From Solenopsis invicta (taxonomy: Eukaryota > Arthropoda > Insecta > Hymenoptera > Formicidae), in the NCBI RefSeq assembly GCF_016802725.1, contig NC_052665.1:12964501-13028500 (forward strand): DNA of 64,000 bases. Reading direction: 5' to 3'. This document shows, piece by piece, positions 49,905-62,480 of the stretch. Position 1 is the first letter of the stretch; each line of letters starts with the position of its first letter. The notes under the pieces are model-generated. The model was given only the letters and a program-made list of their open reading frames with translations, did no database searches and had not been told where the DNA came from. The translations under genes were made by a program, and so were the position numbers.

Positions 49905-52900
49905 GTGAGCATGCCGATCCGGCCGCACAGGCGCGCGCTCTCTTGCACGCGTTTCTCTCTCCCCCGTCGCACCGCCTCATTCGGTCGTGCGGTTACACAT
50001 TAATTAATTAACCCGCATTCTCTCGTGTTAAACGCACGAAAAACGCTATTAGAATCTTTTGCTTGCACCTTGCCGTTTTGTTTGGCCTATGTCGAGCGGC
50101 TTTCTACGAGAACAGAGTAGAGTAGTGTAATTCTTTCAATTCTTTGGTGTCTGGATTTTTATTCACTAGGTTACTTGCGAAAACCTACATATTTACGCAT
50201 GTATTTCAAACGCAGGAAATAAAAATGCCAATAAAAACAGGTTTTTTTTGTACACGTAATATATCGATTTTATAACGATACATTTCTGAGGACTTTATTA
50301 TGTATTCTTTTATTAAAGTACATTTTTTGTTTTCACAGTAATTATTGTACATATAATTGTTTTATTTATTCAGGGTACTTCAGAAATAGGTGGACAAATT
50401 TTAGGAGTTTATTCTACTCACTGTAAGAATGAAAAAAAAAGCACAAGCCTGGGTTTGGAAACGCTTTCTTTTCAAGTTATAAGCAACAGTCTGTTTACAA
50501 CAGACTTTGATACGAACATTTCATTAAGGGAATTGTTCGAAATGATTTTCTTTTACATCAATGTCCCTTGCATTGTCAAAGATGTTCAAGAATTCCCCAA
50601 GTATTTTATATTTTGTTACAAAGCAATATAATTTCATAATACTTTCACAATAGCAGCACAAATATCATAAATGAGTCTTAAAATGTTTCCACAAGTAAAG
50701 AATACAAAAGATTTAAATCAACTGAAAATGTGCTGACCATTCAATCGATTCTCATTTGTCACTCCATCGATTGATGCAATTATATATTAACAAATTTTTC
50801 CATAAATAACATGTATTTTTAATTTGGAATAGAAGTGTTTCCAGGCTTATGTGACCATGTTTATGTGACATTTTTTTTATTCCTACAGTGAATAGAATAT
50901 GCTCCTAAAGTTTGTCCACCTACTTTTGAAAGACCCTGTATATAATTATTGTATATACAATCACTTTTAGTTTTTAGTTTCAAGCATCTCCCACAATGAT
51001 TTCTCATAGCGAGATTGTTGTGGAAGATGCTTAAAATGAAAACAAACTAATGTGAAGTAACAATTTAACTAGAATAGCTGTTAGATTCTAATTACTATTA
51101 GTTTGGATCTGACTCTTGTTGTTTTCGCTTATAACATTCAGACACAGAATTACGGAACATCATAGACAAACTGGCGCAGTTTGTCGCTCGCAATGGGCCA
51201 GAATTCGAGCAGATGACAAAGAACAAGCAGAAGGACAACCCGAAGTTCGGTTTCCTGTTTGGGGGGGAGCACTTCAACTACTATCAGTATAAAGTGACTA
51301 CAGAGCAAGCCAGTAAGTGGGACACTCCCATTAACAGCTACTGCGATTATACGAAGCATATAAAAAGCAGACCCATGCTTTATTCAACCAGCAAAGGAAT
51401 GACTTTGAAAAGCGATACAGAGTCTGATTCTCCATCATTGCGAAACATACAAAAACCTATTATTCATCGAATAGGAACAGTCTTCCTCTCAAGAGTTTGG
51501 GATTGCTCTCTATTTGTTAAGCAGAAACACTTTTATCCTAAAGACATCTTGCGCATTCCTTGGCAATGGCGATTTTTAAGAAGACGTAGTTTTAAGATTC
51601 TTGCTGGAGTTTGTCTAACGTGAAGTACATTGTCAATGTATTGCTTCAATCTGTGTGTGGGAAAATATGAACCCACCATCCAAAATAGCGTGCCCTGTAA
51701 TATATCTTAGTACCGTAGAAATACAAAAAAGAGAAAAAAAGAAAAAATGAATATAGTGCTCCCAAAAGATTTGCCGATGTTTCTGATACTATACTTCTCT
51801 CATGTAAATGCCCAAGAATTTTCTTATATGCACCGATATAGAAGATAAGACTTCGCAGAAAAAAAAAACAACTATTTGTATACAAATTTTTCAAATATCG
51901 ATTGACAAGGACTCGACATCTCACAATAATCCACCGTCATTCGTTTACAGTTTTAAAGCAAAAAGGAATAAATCCAATGCAAAATGCAGACCCACGTTTA
52001 AACGTTTCGCAGCAGCAGCAAACAGCCGCAAACACCGTCTCGCAGCCACTGAATAACGTCAATCTTGCGTCCGGTCTGAGTACGCAAAACAATGGAATAA
52101 ATCCAGTAGTCGGGATCGGACCCCAGGTGGGAAGCCAGGGCGGTCCCGTTTTACCTGGACAGATCGGAGGGCCGGGAAATGCAGGACCGCCGATTGGACC
52201 GGTTTCCGGCGCCATGGGAGGTGTGAATCCGCCGATCGCTGGTGTCACGCAGGCAGTTAACATCGCGGGTCCGCCCGCGTGGCTGCAGAATGAGCTGGCA
52301 AATCTACAGTCGCAGCAGACGACGTTGCAGGAACAAGTGAGACAATCAGAACAGAATCTGGCTGCACAGCATGCTGCATTGATGGCACAACAGCAGGGGA
52401 GAGTAGAGGATGCTGTGAGGCAGGCACAGGAACAGGCTCTGCAAAACAATGCGCAAAACACGAACACAGACTTGGCTGCATTTGACACGGTGCTACAACC
52501 GATCATCGATAGCTGCACGAAGGATAGCATAAGCATAGGAAAGGCCTGGATACTTCAGAATTCACTTACACCGCAGAGTAATCAAGTTGTTGCGGATCAT
52601 TTGCTGAAAAGGTACATTTTAACATATACTTCATGTTTATGTATGAAAAATATTTCCGTTTTTATCTTCATTTAAATATTCTTTTTTTTCAGAGTAATTC
52701 AGGGAACAACCTTCAGTCATAAGTTACACATTATTTATCTGGTGAATGACGTCTTACATCATTGGTTAGTATAAATGCACGTGTCATGTGCGAGATAAAT
52801 TGCAACTTAATCATAGTGGTTAATTTGTATTATTTTTATTCTTAGATAATTATAATTCAATTCTCAAAATAATTTCAATGGTTTCTATGATTGTGTGCTA

Positions 52901-55030
52901 AAGTTTGATTCTGTTAACATTTATATTTATAATTTTATGATATTAAACAATATGCCGTAAAATATTGTCACTATGCCCAAGATATATGTTATTGGATACT
53001 TTCTTAGTGCAAGAAAAAAGTCTATGGATCTCCGCAAAGCAATGGAAAGTGTTGTTGTTCCCATGTTCTGTAACACTTCACTAGCTGCATCCGAAGATCA
53101 GCTTAATAAGTTGAATAAACTGTTGAGTTTGTGGGAATCAAAGAATAATTATTTTGACGAAGGCATCGTAGATAAGTTGAAACAACCAAGCGCATCCTGG
53201 TCAGAATACCAAGCTAATTTGGTAGCGCAACACACTACCGCGATTACTCCTATCACAGCATCAACGAAACAGACATTCGATAATTATCAAGCTCAGCATC
53301 AAGCATTTGTCACTCACGCACTGAGACAGATCCAGAATATCGAGCAACAAAAGATGGCAATAGATCAGCAATTAAAAGCTCCGCCGCCGCCGCCCCCGCC
53401 GCCTCAAATGGTAGTGCCATTTTTTCCTCTAAACTGAACATTTTATTTTTCTGGTTGTTTACGAAAATTTTTATTTGTGTAGAGTCAGCAAAATATGTCA
53501 ATGCCACCTAGTCATTCTGGTCCGCCGAACACAATGGGTACAGATGTGAATTTCAGTCAACCACCACCAGGTTGGGGTGTTCCACCCTCGAACGAACCGC
53601 CGCCGTTTAGCAATGTTCCTTTGCCGGATTTCTCGAAACCACCACCGGGTTTTGGACCGCCACCAGTTATCCACGAACCTTCTGTGGAGGATTTGATGCC
53701 TAGTATGCCTTATTTTGAACTTCCAGCGGGTTTAATGGTACCACTGATAAAGCTAGAAGATGGTGAATATAAGCCATTGGATCCAGACGCGATAAGACTT
53801 CCACCACCAGCTCCTCCAAGTGATCGTTTAGTTGCAGCTGTAGAAGCATTTTATGCACCACCAAATCATGATTCTCCCAGAGATAGGTAAATCTAAAAAT
53901 CTTACATATATAATTGTGTACCAGCGTACAAAAATAAAGTATTTGAAATAAAAATATTTAAGATATATCAAAATAAATGTGAAGTAGGGGTATTACTATA
54001 TTTTTGGTATATTTTTGTATATTTGCAGTGATGGATGGGAAAAATTAGGATTATATGAGTACTACAAAGCGAAAAATGGCGCCCGCAAGCGTAAAGAAGA
54101 GGACATTGCTGCTGGTATTAGGCAGAAATCAAAATCTCCATCACCGATTTTACGACCGAGATCTAAAAGTCCTAGTCCGCCAAAGAAACGCTACCGGAGT
54201 AAATCACGCAGCAGATCACGATCGCGGTCACGAGGCAGAAGTAGATCGAGATCGCCCGCAACTAATCACAGACGCAACAGTCGCAACAGCAATCACGTTA
54301 ATAGAAGTCGAAGGAGAAGAAATAGTAATAAAGATCGCAGTCCCGATAGGAGAATGGATAGACAGGACAGAAGCCCAACTCCTCCTAGTTTTCTGTAAGT
54401 ACTTCTGTAATAGATATATAGAATGAAATATATGAGATTCTTCAGTCTACTTAAATTCATAAAGTTCAACTTTTGAATTAATCCCCTAATAAACTAACTG
54501 TATATATGTTATCTTTAACGCTTGAACATCGAACTTGGGAGAGACTCGTTAACTACAAGTTGATTCTCGCATAAAGCTCTTATATAAAGCTATGTCACCA
54601 TACTAACTTATGTTAGCTTTAATATTTTTTTTTCTTGTGAACAATGAATAAATGTTTCCTTTATATACTTTTATCTTCTCTATATTTTCTAGCAATAATT
54701 ATGTTATTATAGAAAATGTTTTACATTACTTTTAGTGGCTCCACTTATAGTAAAGTTCCACAAGAGATTAGTTTGGATGAGAGTAATAAAGGACATCAAT
54801 TACTCAAGAAAATGGGTTGGAGCGGTGCTGGCCTCGGTGCGAACGAGCAGGGCATTGAGGCCCCTATTTCAGGAGGCGAGATTCGTGATAAGAATGATCA
54901 ATACAAAGGAGTCGGTATCAATCTGAACGATCCGTATGAGACTTTCCGAAAAAACAAAGGCCAAGCGTTTATCACTAGAATGAAAGCTAGAGCAGAAGAA
55001 CGAGCTGAAGAGAGAGGGGATCGTGATTGA
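49886..55030 (+). CDS. CHERP: CHERP/SCAF6-like splicing-associated protein, complete gene (8 coding exons)
   Basis: Coding exons 49886-49904, 51142-51312, 51951-52611, 52693-52764, 53008-53410, 53483-53886, 54029-54394 and 54736-55030. All introns are GT-AG; the joined CDS is 2,391 nt = 796 aa plus stop. Domains: SURP (about residues 8-60, NIIDKLAQFVARNGPEFE...FLFGGEHFNYY), a Gly/Pro- then Gln-rich helix (64-230), a CID/RPR domain (about 235-370, LQPIIDSCTKDSI...IIYLVNDVLHH), a Pro-rich part with FELPAGLM...IKLEDGEYKPLDP (about 519-540), an RS domain (610-694) and a G-patch (about 717-760, NKGHQLLKKMGWSGAGLG). This order is that of metazoan CHERP (human about 916 aa), a nuclear U2 snRNP/SR-associated splicing factor first described as an ER calcium homeostasis protein. 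The protein is shorter than human mainly in the Pro-rich centre. The start is chosen because MDQAPA joins in frame to the SURP exon. Confidence 0.95.
50371..50938. mobile_element. 568-bp non-autonomous DNA transposon in CHERP intron 1
   Basis: Inverted ends of about 65 bp: CAGGGTACTTCAGAAATAGG (left) against CCTACTTTTGAAAGACCCTG (right end, read plus), continuing with GGACAAATTTTAGGAG against CTCCTAAAGTTTGTCC. The interior is AT-rich with no coding capacity. TA follows the right end; the left flank is TT, so a TA target duplication is only possible if mutated. Tc1/mariner-like is a guess. Confidence 0.75.
50967..51050. repeat. 84-bp hairpin in CHERP intron 1
   Basis: Foldback with arms containing AAGCATCTCCCACAATGA and TTGTTGTGGAAGATGCTT, outer arms TTAGTTT and AAACTAA. 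The size and mismatched stem resemble a microRNA precursor or a miniature inverted-repeat element; the sequence alone cannot tell which. Confidence 0.6.
51142..51312 (+). CDS. CHERP: CHERP exon 2 (SURP domain)
   Basis: Acceptor ACATTCAG|ACAC, donor GCCA|GTAAGT. Encodes nearly the whole SURP module. Confidence 0.93.
51951..52611 (+). CDS. CHERP: CHERP exon 3 (Gly/Gln-rich and start of CID)
   Basis: Acceptor CGTTTACAG|TTTT, donor AAAAG|GTACAT. Frame matches exon 2 (phase 1 joins A+TT). Encodes a low-complexity Gly/Pro segment, a Gln-rich heptad-like helix and the first half of the CID. Confidence 0.92.
52693..52764 (+). CDS. CHERP: CHERP exon 4 (CID)
   Basis: 72-nt exon, acceptor TTTTTTTCAG|AGTA, donor CATTG|GTTAGT. 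Encodes the conserved LHIIYLVNDVLHH helix of the CID. Confidence 0.92.
53008..53410 (+). CDS. CHERP: CHERP exon 5 (CID end, coiled coil, poly-Pro)
   Basis: Acceptor CTTTCTTAG|TGCA, donor CAAATG|GTAGTG. The poly-Pro run comes from CCGCCGCCGCC codons at the exon end. Confidence 0.92.
53483..53886 (+). CDS. CHERP: CHERP exon 6 (Pro-rich, FELPAGLM motif)
   Basis: Acceptor TTTGTGTAG|AGTC, donor GATAG|GTAAAT. Repeated PPP/PPPGFGPPP segments and the conserved FELPAGLM...KPLDPDAIRLPPP block. Confidence 0.92.
54029..54394 (+). CDS. CHERP: CHERP exon 7 (RS domain)
   Basis: Acceptor TATTTGCAG|TGAT, donor TTTTCT|GTAAGT. Encodes DGWEKLGLYEYYKAK, then SP and RS repeats. Confidence 0.92.
54736..55030 (+). 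CDS. CHERP: CHERP exon 8 (G-patch) and stop
   Basis: Acceptor ACTTTTAG|TGGC; stop TGA at 55028-55030. G-patch residues with conserved Gly spacing, followed by the YKGVG...DPYETFRKNK motif shared with CHERP. Confidence 0.94.
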
Positions 55031-55850
55031 ATGCAATTGAACGCTATTATTAAAATGAAAATTCCAAATGTTTACGATACTTTGTGAATAGGGCAGATAT
55101 CTGACACGAGATATTAAGAACGTTCTTGTTCTATATTGATCATCCATTCACAATGCCAAAAAATTTATGCTACTGCCTATGAGGGCTAATTTTCAAGATC
55201 GACATAATTTTTTGACTCTCAAGCTGTTGTCTTTCATTAATTCTGAATTCCCATTGCACATCACCAATTTTGTAAACTGTAACAGTGGACGCAGATTATT
55301 TTATATTGAAATCGCACTGATTATTTTTATCGGGAGCTATCTTCATTACAATCTTACAATTAGATGATGACCTGACGACTAGTGTCATGTGGAGTTAAAT
55401 TGTACATTTTTAATATAGAAATTATGAATGTAATTAAGATTGATTTCAAGCTTAATGTGTGAATTAAAAATGATAAAATATTCAATCTTGTTACGAAAGA
55501 TTGATGAAAAAGATTAATCGGCTTTATAATCTTATATTGAAAATATTTAAAACGCCAAGCGCGTAATCATCACATCGGTCGACACAAACCTTCGGTCCTA
55601 TTTAATATATTAATTATATTCTATACATATATATACATAATGAATAAATTTTGTTCCATTTTCATCCATTATTGGAATGATAGGACGATACTCGACTCAC
55701 AGCAGAAGTACAATTCGTTTTGTGCCGTAAAATAACATGGGCGTAAGAAACGTGAGAAATAAGAATACTTGTATCTAGTAAGTTAACAAATGATTATATT
55801 GGATACACTGAACGATAGCTCAAGAATAAAAACTGTACATTTATTACAAA
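55031..55850 (+). other. CHERP: CHERP 3' UTR and candidate polyadenylation signals
   Basis: AT-rich sequence after the stop codon. AATAAA hexamers occur at 55643-55648 and 55825-55830; which one is used cannot be told. No coding frame of interest. Confidence 0.6.
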
Positions 55851-57239
55851 AGCAAATGCGAACCATCGCTATCGTTATTGTCTCCTCTGTTTTTTCCTCT
55901 TCCTGATATTAAATATATTACCAAGAGAAAAAAGAGAGTGTTTGAAATTGATTAGTCCCAAAATCAAAATTTTGTTGGAATGTATCACTTTCATTATTTA
56001 CTTTTAACAGTAAACTGAATGCGTTTATATTTTATAATTTTATATTTAAAATCATGTTTTATTCTTAAATTCACTTTATATAATTTATAATTCGCTTTAG
56101 ATTTTATGATAAAATTCTCTATAATTTTAATAAATAGAATTTTAGCCTGAATTTTGGTATAAGTAAATTAGATTGTCTAACGTGAAATTTAGCTTCTTTT
56201 TTTTCATTCTTATTATTTTATTCTTCGTTTTTTTTAATTTATTCCTCATGCTGTTAATCTGATCTGTTAACATTCTGTACATACATTGTTTTTAGATACT
56301 TCTCTGTACATACAAGAGATTATTTGTGTTTGAATTAATTTTCATTATTTTTACTAAAAACCCTATAATCAATCAATGATTTGTCTTTAATTTTTACAAG
56401 TATAAAAGAATTTTTCAGTGATACTTATACTAGTTCTTATATGTATGTATAAACTTCAACATTTTTAGAAAATATTTGTTAATTAAGAATTTATATAAAA
56501 ATTATAACTAATTATAGCCAATAAAATTAAAGAAATGAACCTTACTATATAAAAATTTATAAGTTTAAAACGAAAGATTTAATCTAAGAAAAAATTTTTA
56601 TGTCTTAAAATTGATATTCCAAATTACAAAAGAAAAAAATAATTTAAATGTTGATTGTTCAAAAAGTTGAATTATTTAGTAAAATGATGTATTCTAAAAA
56701 TGACATGTTTTAATATGAATATAAATAGAAAAGCTATTACATTCTAAATTGAATAAGGTATTTCTTTTTAATATGTTACAAAAACTTGAAACTAATTATA
56801 AGAAATATGTTTGAATGTTATTTATATATTTAACGCAAATATGATAGCGATGCTCTCGCATTTCAGCTTAAAATTATCGTTTAAATTTTAACTTTTTTCA
56901 ATAGTTCGTAAAATCCTTTTAATATAATATTATATATAAACGAGAATATACACGATGGGATCATTTGTGATCCAAAACAGTTTTCTAAAACGTCTTGGAT
57001 AAAAGACATGCACGAATTAAGACTCCAAGTGTGTTTTCTCATCAAACTTTTGTTAAGAAAAAGGATCGGATATTTGGCCAGTTCGTAATATTCTAAAAAA
57101 AAGTTACGTTGGACATTTTTGTCCAATTATGTGTATATAGACATATAGAGTGTTAAAAAACAGCTATCGATTATTAAAAAACAATTATTACTGTTAAAAT
57201 TTGCAAAAACTAATAGCTCATGCCTCTAAAATTTTAGCA
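55851..57239. other. AT-rich intergenic DNA
   Basis: Very AT-rich with many stops. The only longer frame (81 codons, minus, 57126-56881) has no recognisable domain and is judged chance. Nothing else seen. Confidence 0.5.
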
Positions 57240-57896
57240 GGATTGGAAAGTAACTCGTTATTTATAACGAAAAGTTGGAATTAGTTTTTTTTCAATAACT
57301 TAATTTCGTTCTTTTTTATAATTGTTTTTCTGTAACTGTAATTTAATTACATTATTTTAGTAACTAATTTATTAATTACTTTTATAATTACTTTATATAT
57401 TTCAAACTGATTCGTCAACATATGGTCTGCGTCAAACAGAATGAAGTGATAAATCTCCGAGAATAGCCATATCATGTAAACGTTTAAAGTTGAAACTTAA
57501 CCCTTTAGTCTTGAATTATTAATTTACGTTGATATTATCATGAAGTTTAAATTTAGTAAATTTTTTAGCTGAAAAATATTAATCTTATAATTTTGATAAT
57601 ATATTCAAACATTAATTTGTTATAAATTATTAAGTTAATATATTAATATATATTTTCGAACTTTGTTCAGCTGATTCAAAATGATGACAAAATATTGATT
57701 GAATAATGTTAGAAGTATAAGGTTCTGGTATTTAAAATAGGACTGCATAAATATTACAAAAAAGTAACTAAAAAGTAACAATTTTTTAAGTATATATTTA
57801 TAACTGTAACGCGTTATTTTTTAGAAACCGTAACATGTTAATTTTGAGAGAGGAAAACTAACTGTAACTTCTATAGTAAGTAGCTTTCCTAATTTT
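57240..57896. mobile_element. Possible DNA-transposon remnant with degenerate inverted ends
   Basis: Left GATTGGAAAGTAACTCGTTA and right (reverse complement) AATTAGGAAAGCTACTTACT are similar, and GTAAC/GTTAC motifs recur within (GTAACTCG, GTAACGCGTTA, GTAACATGTTA). No target duplication or ORF identified. Confidence 0.35.
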
Positions 57897-57949
57897 GAAT
57901 TTTAAACATCGCAGCAACTAAATCTCATTGAGAATTCTTTCTTCTTTTC

Positions 57950-58490
57950 TTGCGAAGAAGAATCAGAGGATAAGGCGACGCAAGACAAAACTGTTCTAAT
58001 TGAGATGAGAATATCACACGGCGTAATAGAGCGTTCTTCGACCGCTCGTTGGCTCGTAACACAGGCGTCTCCTTATCGTGCGTCACGTGCATGCACGAGT
58101 CTAAAGAATGGAAGAAAAAACGGAGAAGCCTCGTTTAACTGGCTACGAACGGCTCGGCGAGTGACCGGGTACAAGTTAATCGCGAGTCGCCTTCTTGAAC
58201 TCCCCCAGCGGCAGCTGATATCGAAACCGATTAAATCCAACATCGAACCGGTTTTCCCGGTGACGATAGCGACGGGCCGGCCGTCACGTCTCGAGGCGAG
58301 ACGTAAACAAAGCTGGATGATCGGCCGTCGCTGTCACAACACCCACGAATTCTTTTCGCCGTCGTGCGAGATAATATGCATGATCTTTCTGGACGCAAAA
58401 GTTACGCAGAATCTTAACCTGCTGCCCTGCGAACTTATCACGCGAGAGCGAAAATAGATCTTTTCGCGCGTCGAACAAACGACAACGATA
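57950..58490. other. CpG-containing island without recognised gene
   Basis: Clearly more GC-rich than its surroundings, with CACGTG and many CG dinucleotides. A 150-codon plus-strand frame at 58005-58457 shows no domain and unremarkable, basic composition. It may be a promoter, enhancer or 5' exon of an unseen gene. Confidence 0.35.
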
Positions 58491-61004
58491 TCACATTTTT
58501 GCGAGCGGATGGAAAAATTGTAACACTGAAGAAGATATAAGTTTATCAGAGAAATGTGTATGCACATAAAAATTATGCGTGCACGCGCTCGTGTGAGCAT
58601 ATAAGAAATCGAGCCCTAAGGAAATCACGATATTTTTTTATCAATGTAGCATTTTTCTTTTTAGATGGTGTCTCAACAAATGAAAATAAATTCAAATGAA
58701 TTGAAAGTTACAATTCATTTTATCATTTAATTCATCCTAGTTTGCTTCACTTTAGAGTTTCCGAGTATTTTTTAATTCAAGTGATTGAACTCAAATTGAT
58801 TGAAATGCGCTATTCATCATTGTTGAATTTATTTTTGGATTCAAATGGATTCGAAAAATCTGAAGTGCGACTTCGAAAATGTCAAGATAAATTCATTTCT
58901 GTCCATTTCAATTCATTTGCCGGGATTATGATGTCTAAATTAATGATGTCAAAGACGGTACTTATGAGTTATACCTATTATATTTATATAACCTGACTTT
59001 GGATATACATTCTGAATACAAAAGTTTCTGCAACGTTCCAAGGATTTTTATAACATTGAAATATTGAAACCGTTACAGTCATGTTGCGTAATGTCTCTAC
59101 AAGTTTGTAGCTACGTCGAAATGTAGTCTACTTCAATCTGCAAGAAACATTTTTTACATGTAACAGAAATATTTCTATAAGACTGTTGACTTTCCTCTTT
59201 GATTTTATTTGCAACACATTTGTCTCACATAAAAAGATAATATAATATTAACATGTATTTAATATTGACATATTAAAATATAATATTAACATATAAAAAT
59301 ACAAATACGAGGAAACATAAAGTATCAGTAGTTTGTTATTTTTAATAAAAAAATTCATATATCACTCGTATGGTAAGAAAATATGTACGTATCTTCAGTA
59401 CCCAGAAGATAACCTAATACGTATGTATCTTTTATCGTAACGATTGATATATGACTTTTTATTAAAAATAATATACATCTATACTTCATACAACTTAATT
59501 GGTATATTCGTTATAAATATTATACATATCTTTTATAAGAGAGATATTCTCATCCGTTTCAGATTCGACCCTATATACTCTCATTTTTGACCCTGAATAA
59601 TACACACTGTGTTTTAATGGTCAGAACTGTGCCAATATGTTTTATAGAAATACAAGAGTAAAAAAAATTCTCTCTCAAACAATAGTAACAATATAAAATA
59701 TTGTTAAACCTGTGGAACACATTTCTTTCATATCTAATCAATTTATTGTATTATAGTCACAAAACATATGGGACATCATGTAACATTTTTGCATAAGTGA
59801 CTCCATTTATTCTCGCTTTCGCAAACAAGAAAATGGTGGAAATTTACAATTTTAACTACGGACATTCTCAACATAGAACCGTTTTACCGGATAATAAACG
59901 ACACTACTTTGAAGCCAACGTATCTCAACGTATGTTAATACATCGACGTGCGTCATTATTTATCTTTTTCAAACTTTGTTCTACTCTCAGTAACGTATCA
60001 TTAAGTACGTAAATTGACATTATCAGGCTAAAGATGACTAATTGTAAGAAAAGTCGAGACATATCTAGATATTTTTGAAACGTTTCTAAATTAAGTAAAA
60101 TTGAATAACATTTCTTTTCATCTTTTGACAGTTTGTTTTATTTGACCTATATTCTTTATTAAAAAAAAATTTACATAAGCGGACCATAAAAGTTTTATGA
60201 AAAAGTTATAATAGAGATGTATGCAATATTTGAAAAAAAAAAATAATAATAATACAGCGGTTTCTTGTTATATATGCTGCAATTTCATCCGGAAATGTTG
60301 GCCATTCTTATGTCTATATATCTAATATTTTATCATAATTTTTTATTTGTAAAACGTACTCTGTACAATTTGATCGATAAACTTGAGACAATCTGTGTAA
60401 TATCAAAAGAATGTGACTTTCAATTCAAAGTTGATTTTCTTGCAAGAAATGCATTTGATCAAAAATCATTTAACCTGCTACAACTTTTCAGTCTTTGACA
60501 TCAAACGCTATTCATTGAAGTGAAATCTGTTAAAGTTACTCGAGACTGATCGAAAGTAGATTTTATCTGTTTATAGATTACACAATCTAATACACTAACC
60601 ATACTGAAATATAATCTATTATATAAAATCGAGCATTTTGTCTACAGATAGCTCGTTCAGTTAAAAAGAGTGGACTTTAAAACATAATGGTATGCTTTAT
60701 CGCATTTCATAGTTTAATCTCCATGTCGCTTTTACCATTGACATTGTTAAAAATTCAGAGATAAAAGAAATAAAACGAAGCGATTTTATATTAATAATAT
60801 GAGAATATATCTAATAGTTTTCTAGTCATGTGAGAGATTCTGTTTGTAAGGCGTAATGGGAGTGATTCCGCATTCTTGTATCACTAATCATTTTTGTATC
60901 ATTAATCATGTATGACCGAGGTTTAATGTGTGATTGGAAATAGATAGAATATATCATTCCTACAGTCACTAAAAAATTTTAAATTGGAAATGTGTTAATA
61001 TTTA
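58491..61004. other. AT-rich intergenic DNA
   Basis: No recognisable gene. Repeated ATTCATTTGAATT-like words occur at 58670-58920. A hairpin at 59337-59470 is listed separately. Short frames (71-84 codons) lack domains. Confidence 0.5.
59337..59470. repeat. 134-bp imperfect palindrome
   Basis: Outer arms TATTTTTAATAAAAA and TTTTTATTAAAAATA, then CATATATCA against GATATATG, with an imperfectly paired interior around CAGTACCCAGAAG. Likely a MITE or foldback. Confidence 0.55.
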
Positions 61005-61695
61005 TTAAAACGTCAACCGGACATTGATGGAAAAAAATACGCCAATCGGACATTGATTTAAAAAAATACGTCAACCCGACATTAATTTTAAAAAATATGT
61101 CAATAGGACATTAATTTAAAAAAATTCGTCGAATTGGTGGATTGACACCCGAAAAAAAATTAATTGGTGGATTGACACTCGTAATAAACGAATTAGTGAA
61201 TTGACACTTGGAAAAAATTAATTGGTGGATTAACAGTCGGAAAAAAGTAACTGAGTGAAAAGAAAACGTCAAACGGACATTAATTGAAAAAAATACGTCA
61301 ATCGGACATAGATTGAAAAGAATACGTCAACTGGACATTGATGGAAAAAAATACGTCAACTGGATATTGATTTAAAAAATAAATTGGTGGATTAACACTC
61401 GAAAAAAATTAATTGGTGAATTGACAATCGGAAAAAATAAATTGGTGGATTAACACTCGTAATAAATGAATTGGTGAATTGACACTCGGAAAAAATGTAA
61501 TTATTTGAAAAGAAAACGTCAAACGGACATTAATTGAAAAAAATACGTCAATCGGACATAGATTGAAAAGAATACGTCAACAGGACATTGATGGAAAAAA
61601 ATACGTCAATCAGACATTGATTTTAAAAAATACGCCAACCGGACATACATTGAAGAAAATACGTCATTCGGACACAGATTGAAAAATCTACGTTA
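61005..61695. repeat. Minisatellite with orientation-switching blocks
   Basis: Units of about 28-30 bp of type ACGTCAATCGGACATTGATT-AAAAAA (61010-61130, 61262-61375, 61512-61690) alternate with blocks of type AATTGGTGGATTGACACTCG-AAAAAA (61131-61255, 61376-61500). The second type resembles the reverse complement of the first (GGATTGAC / GTCAATCC core, TTAAT). A super-repeat of about 250 bp is visible from ACGTCAAACGGACATTAATTG at 61267 and 61517. Confidence 0.8.
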
Positions 61696-62480
61696 TTTGT
61701 AATTAATTAATTAATTAATAAGTTTGATTTGAGTTTAGTTTAAATTTGTTACGTTGCACACGTACCACACGTACAACATATTAATACACTAAAAATATGT
61801 TATTACAAAAAAATTACGGAAATTTGTTTTGTAATTTAATTGCGATTTTAGTAAAAAAATAATACTACAATATTTATAATTTATTTGTTAATTATTAAGT
61901 TTAATTTAAGTTTAATTTAAATTTGCTACGTAGCACACATAGTATACGTACAACATATTAATACACTGGAAATACGGAATTACGAAAAAATTACAGAACG
62001 TTTTTTAATTTAATTGCGAGTTAAAAAATAATGCTACATTATTTATAATTTGTTTATTAATTATTAAGTTTAATTTGACTTTAGTTTAAATTTAATTTTA
62101 AGTTAGTTTTAGGTTTTTAGTTTCTAGTCTTAGTCTGTTGTTCAGTTTAATTTAAGTTCAGATTAAATTCAGTTTTACTTCCTAATTTTTATTTAGTTTA
62201 AGTTTACGTTACCGTTTTTCAAATAATCATTGTTCATAATGCACAAATATTTAGAAAGAAGCTCGCGTCTTAAATTTGCCTTGATACTCGTGCATTTTCA
62301 GATAGCTAGGCATTTCTGTCCTCATGTGTACATACATACAATATATGTATAGTTAATATCGGCAAAAACCGGCACTTTTAATTAGGGTGTAAAAATCATC
62401 CAAGGTGATCGTTAGCGCAAAATAATGAGATAATTATTTTCGAGTTAATTTTGGAAAAAACATATCTTGTCCCATAATCG
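61696..62480. other. AT-rich intergenic DNA with a diverged internal duplication
   Basis: Segment near 61705-61880 (TTAATTAAGTTTGATTTGAGTT...GTACAACATATTAATACACT) recurs in diverged form at 61885-62060, offset about 180 bp. TTTAGTTTAA-type words follow to 62220. No gene. Confidence 0.5.

Noticed and set aside
51213..51623. 136-codon frame reading through the exon 2 donor of CHERP
   Set aside because: Similarity to CHERP ends at the GTAAGT donor, and the joined exon 2-3 frame is consistent. The read-through is intron.
58005..58457. 150-codon frame as a gene
   Set aside because: No domain, no splice or neighbour support, located in a CpG-rich patch where open frames arise by chance.
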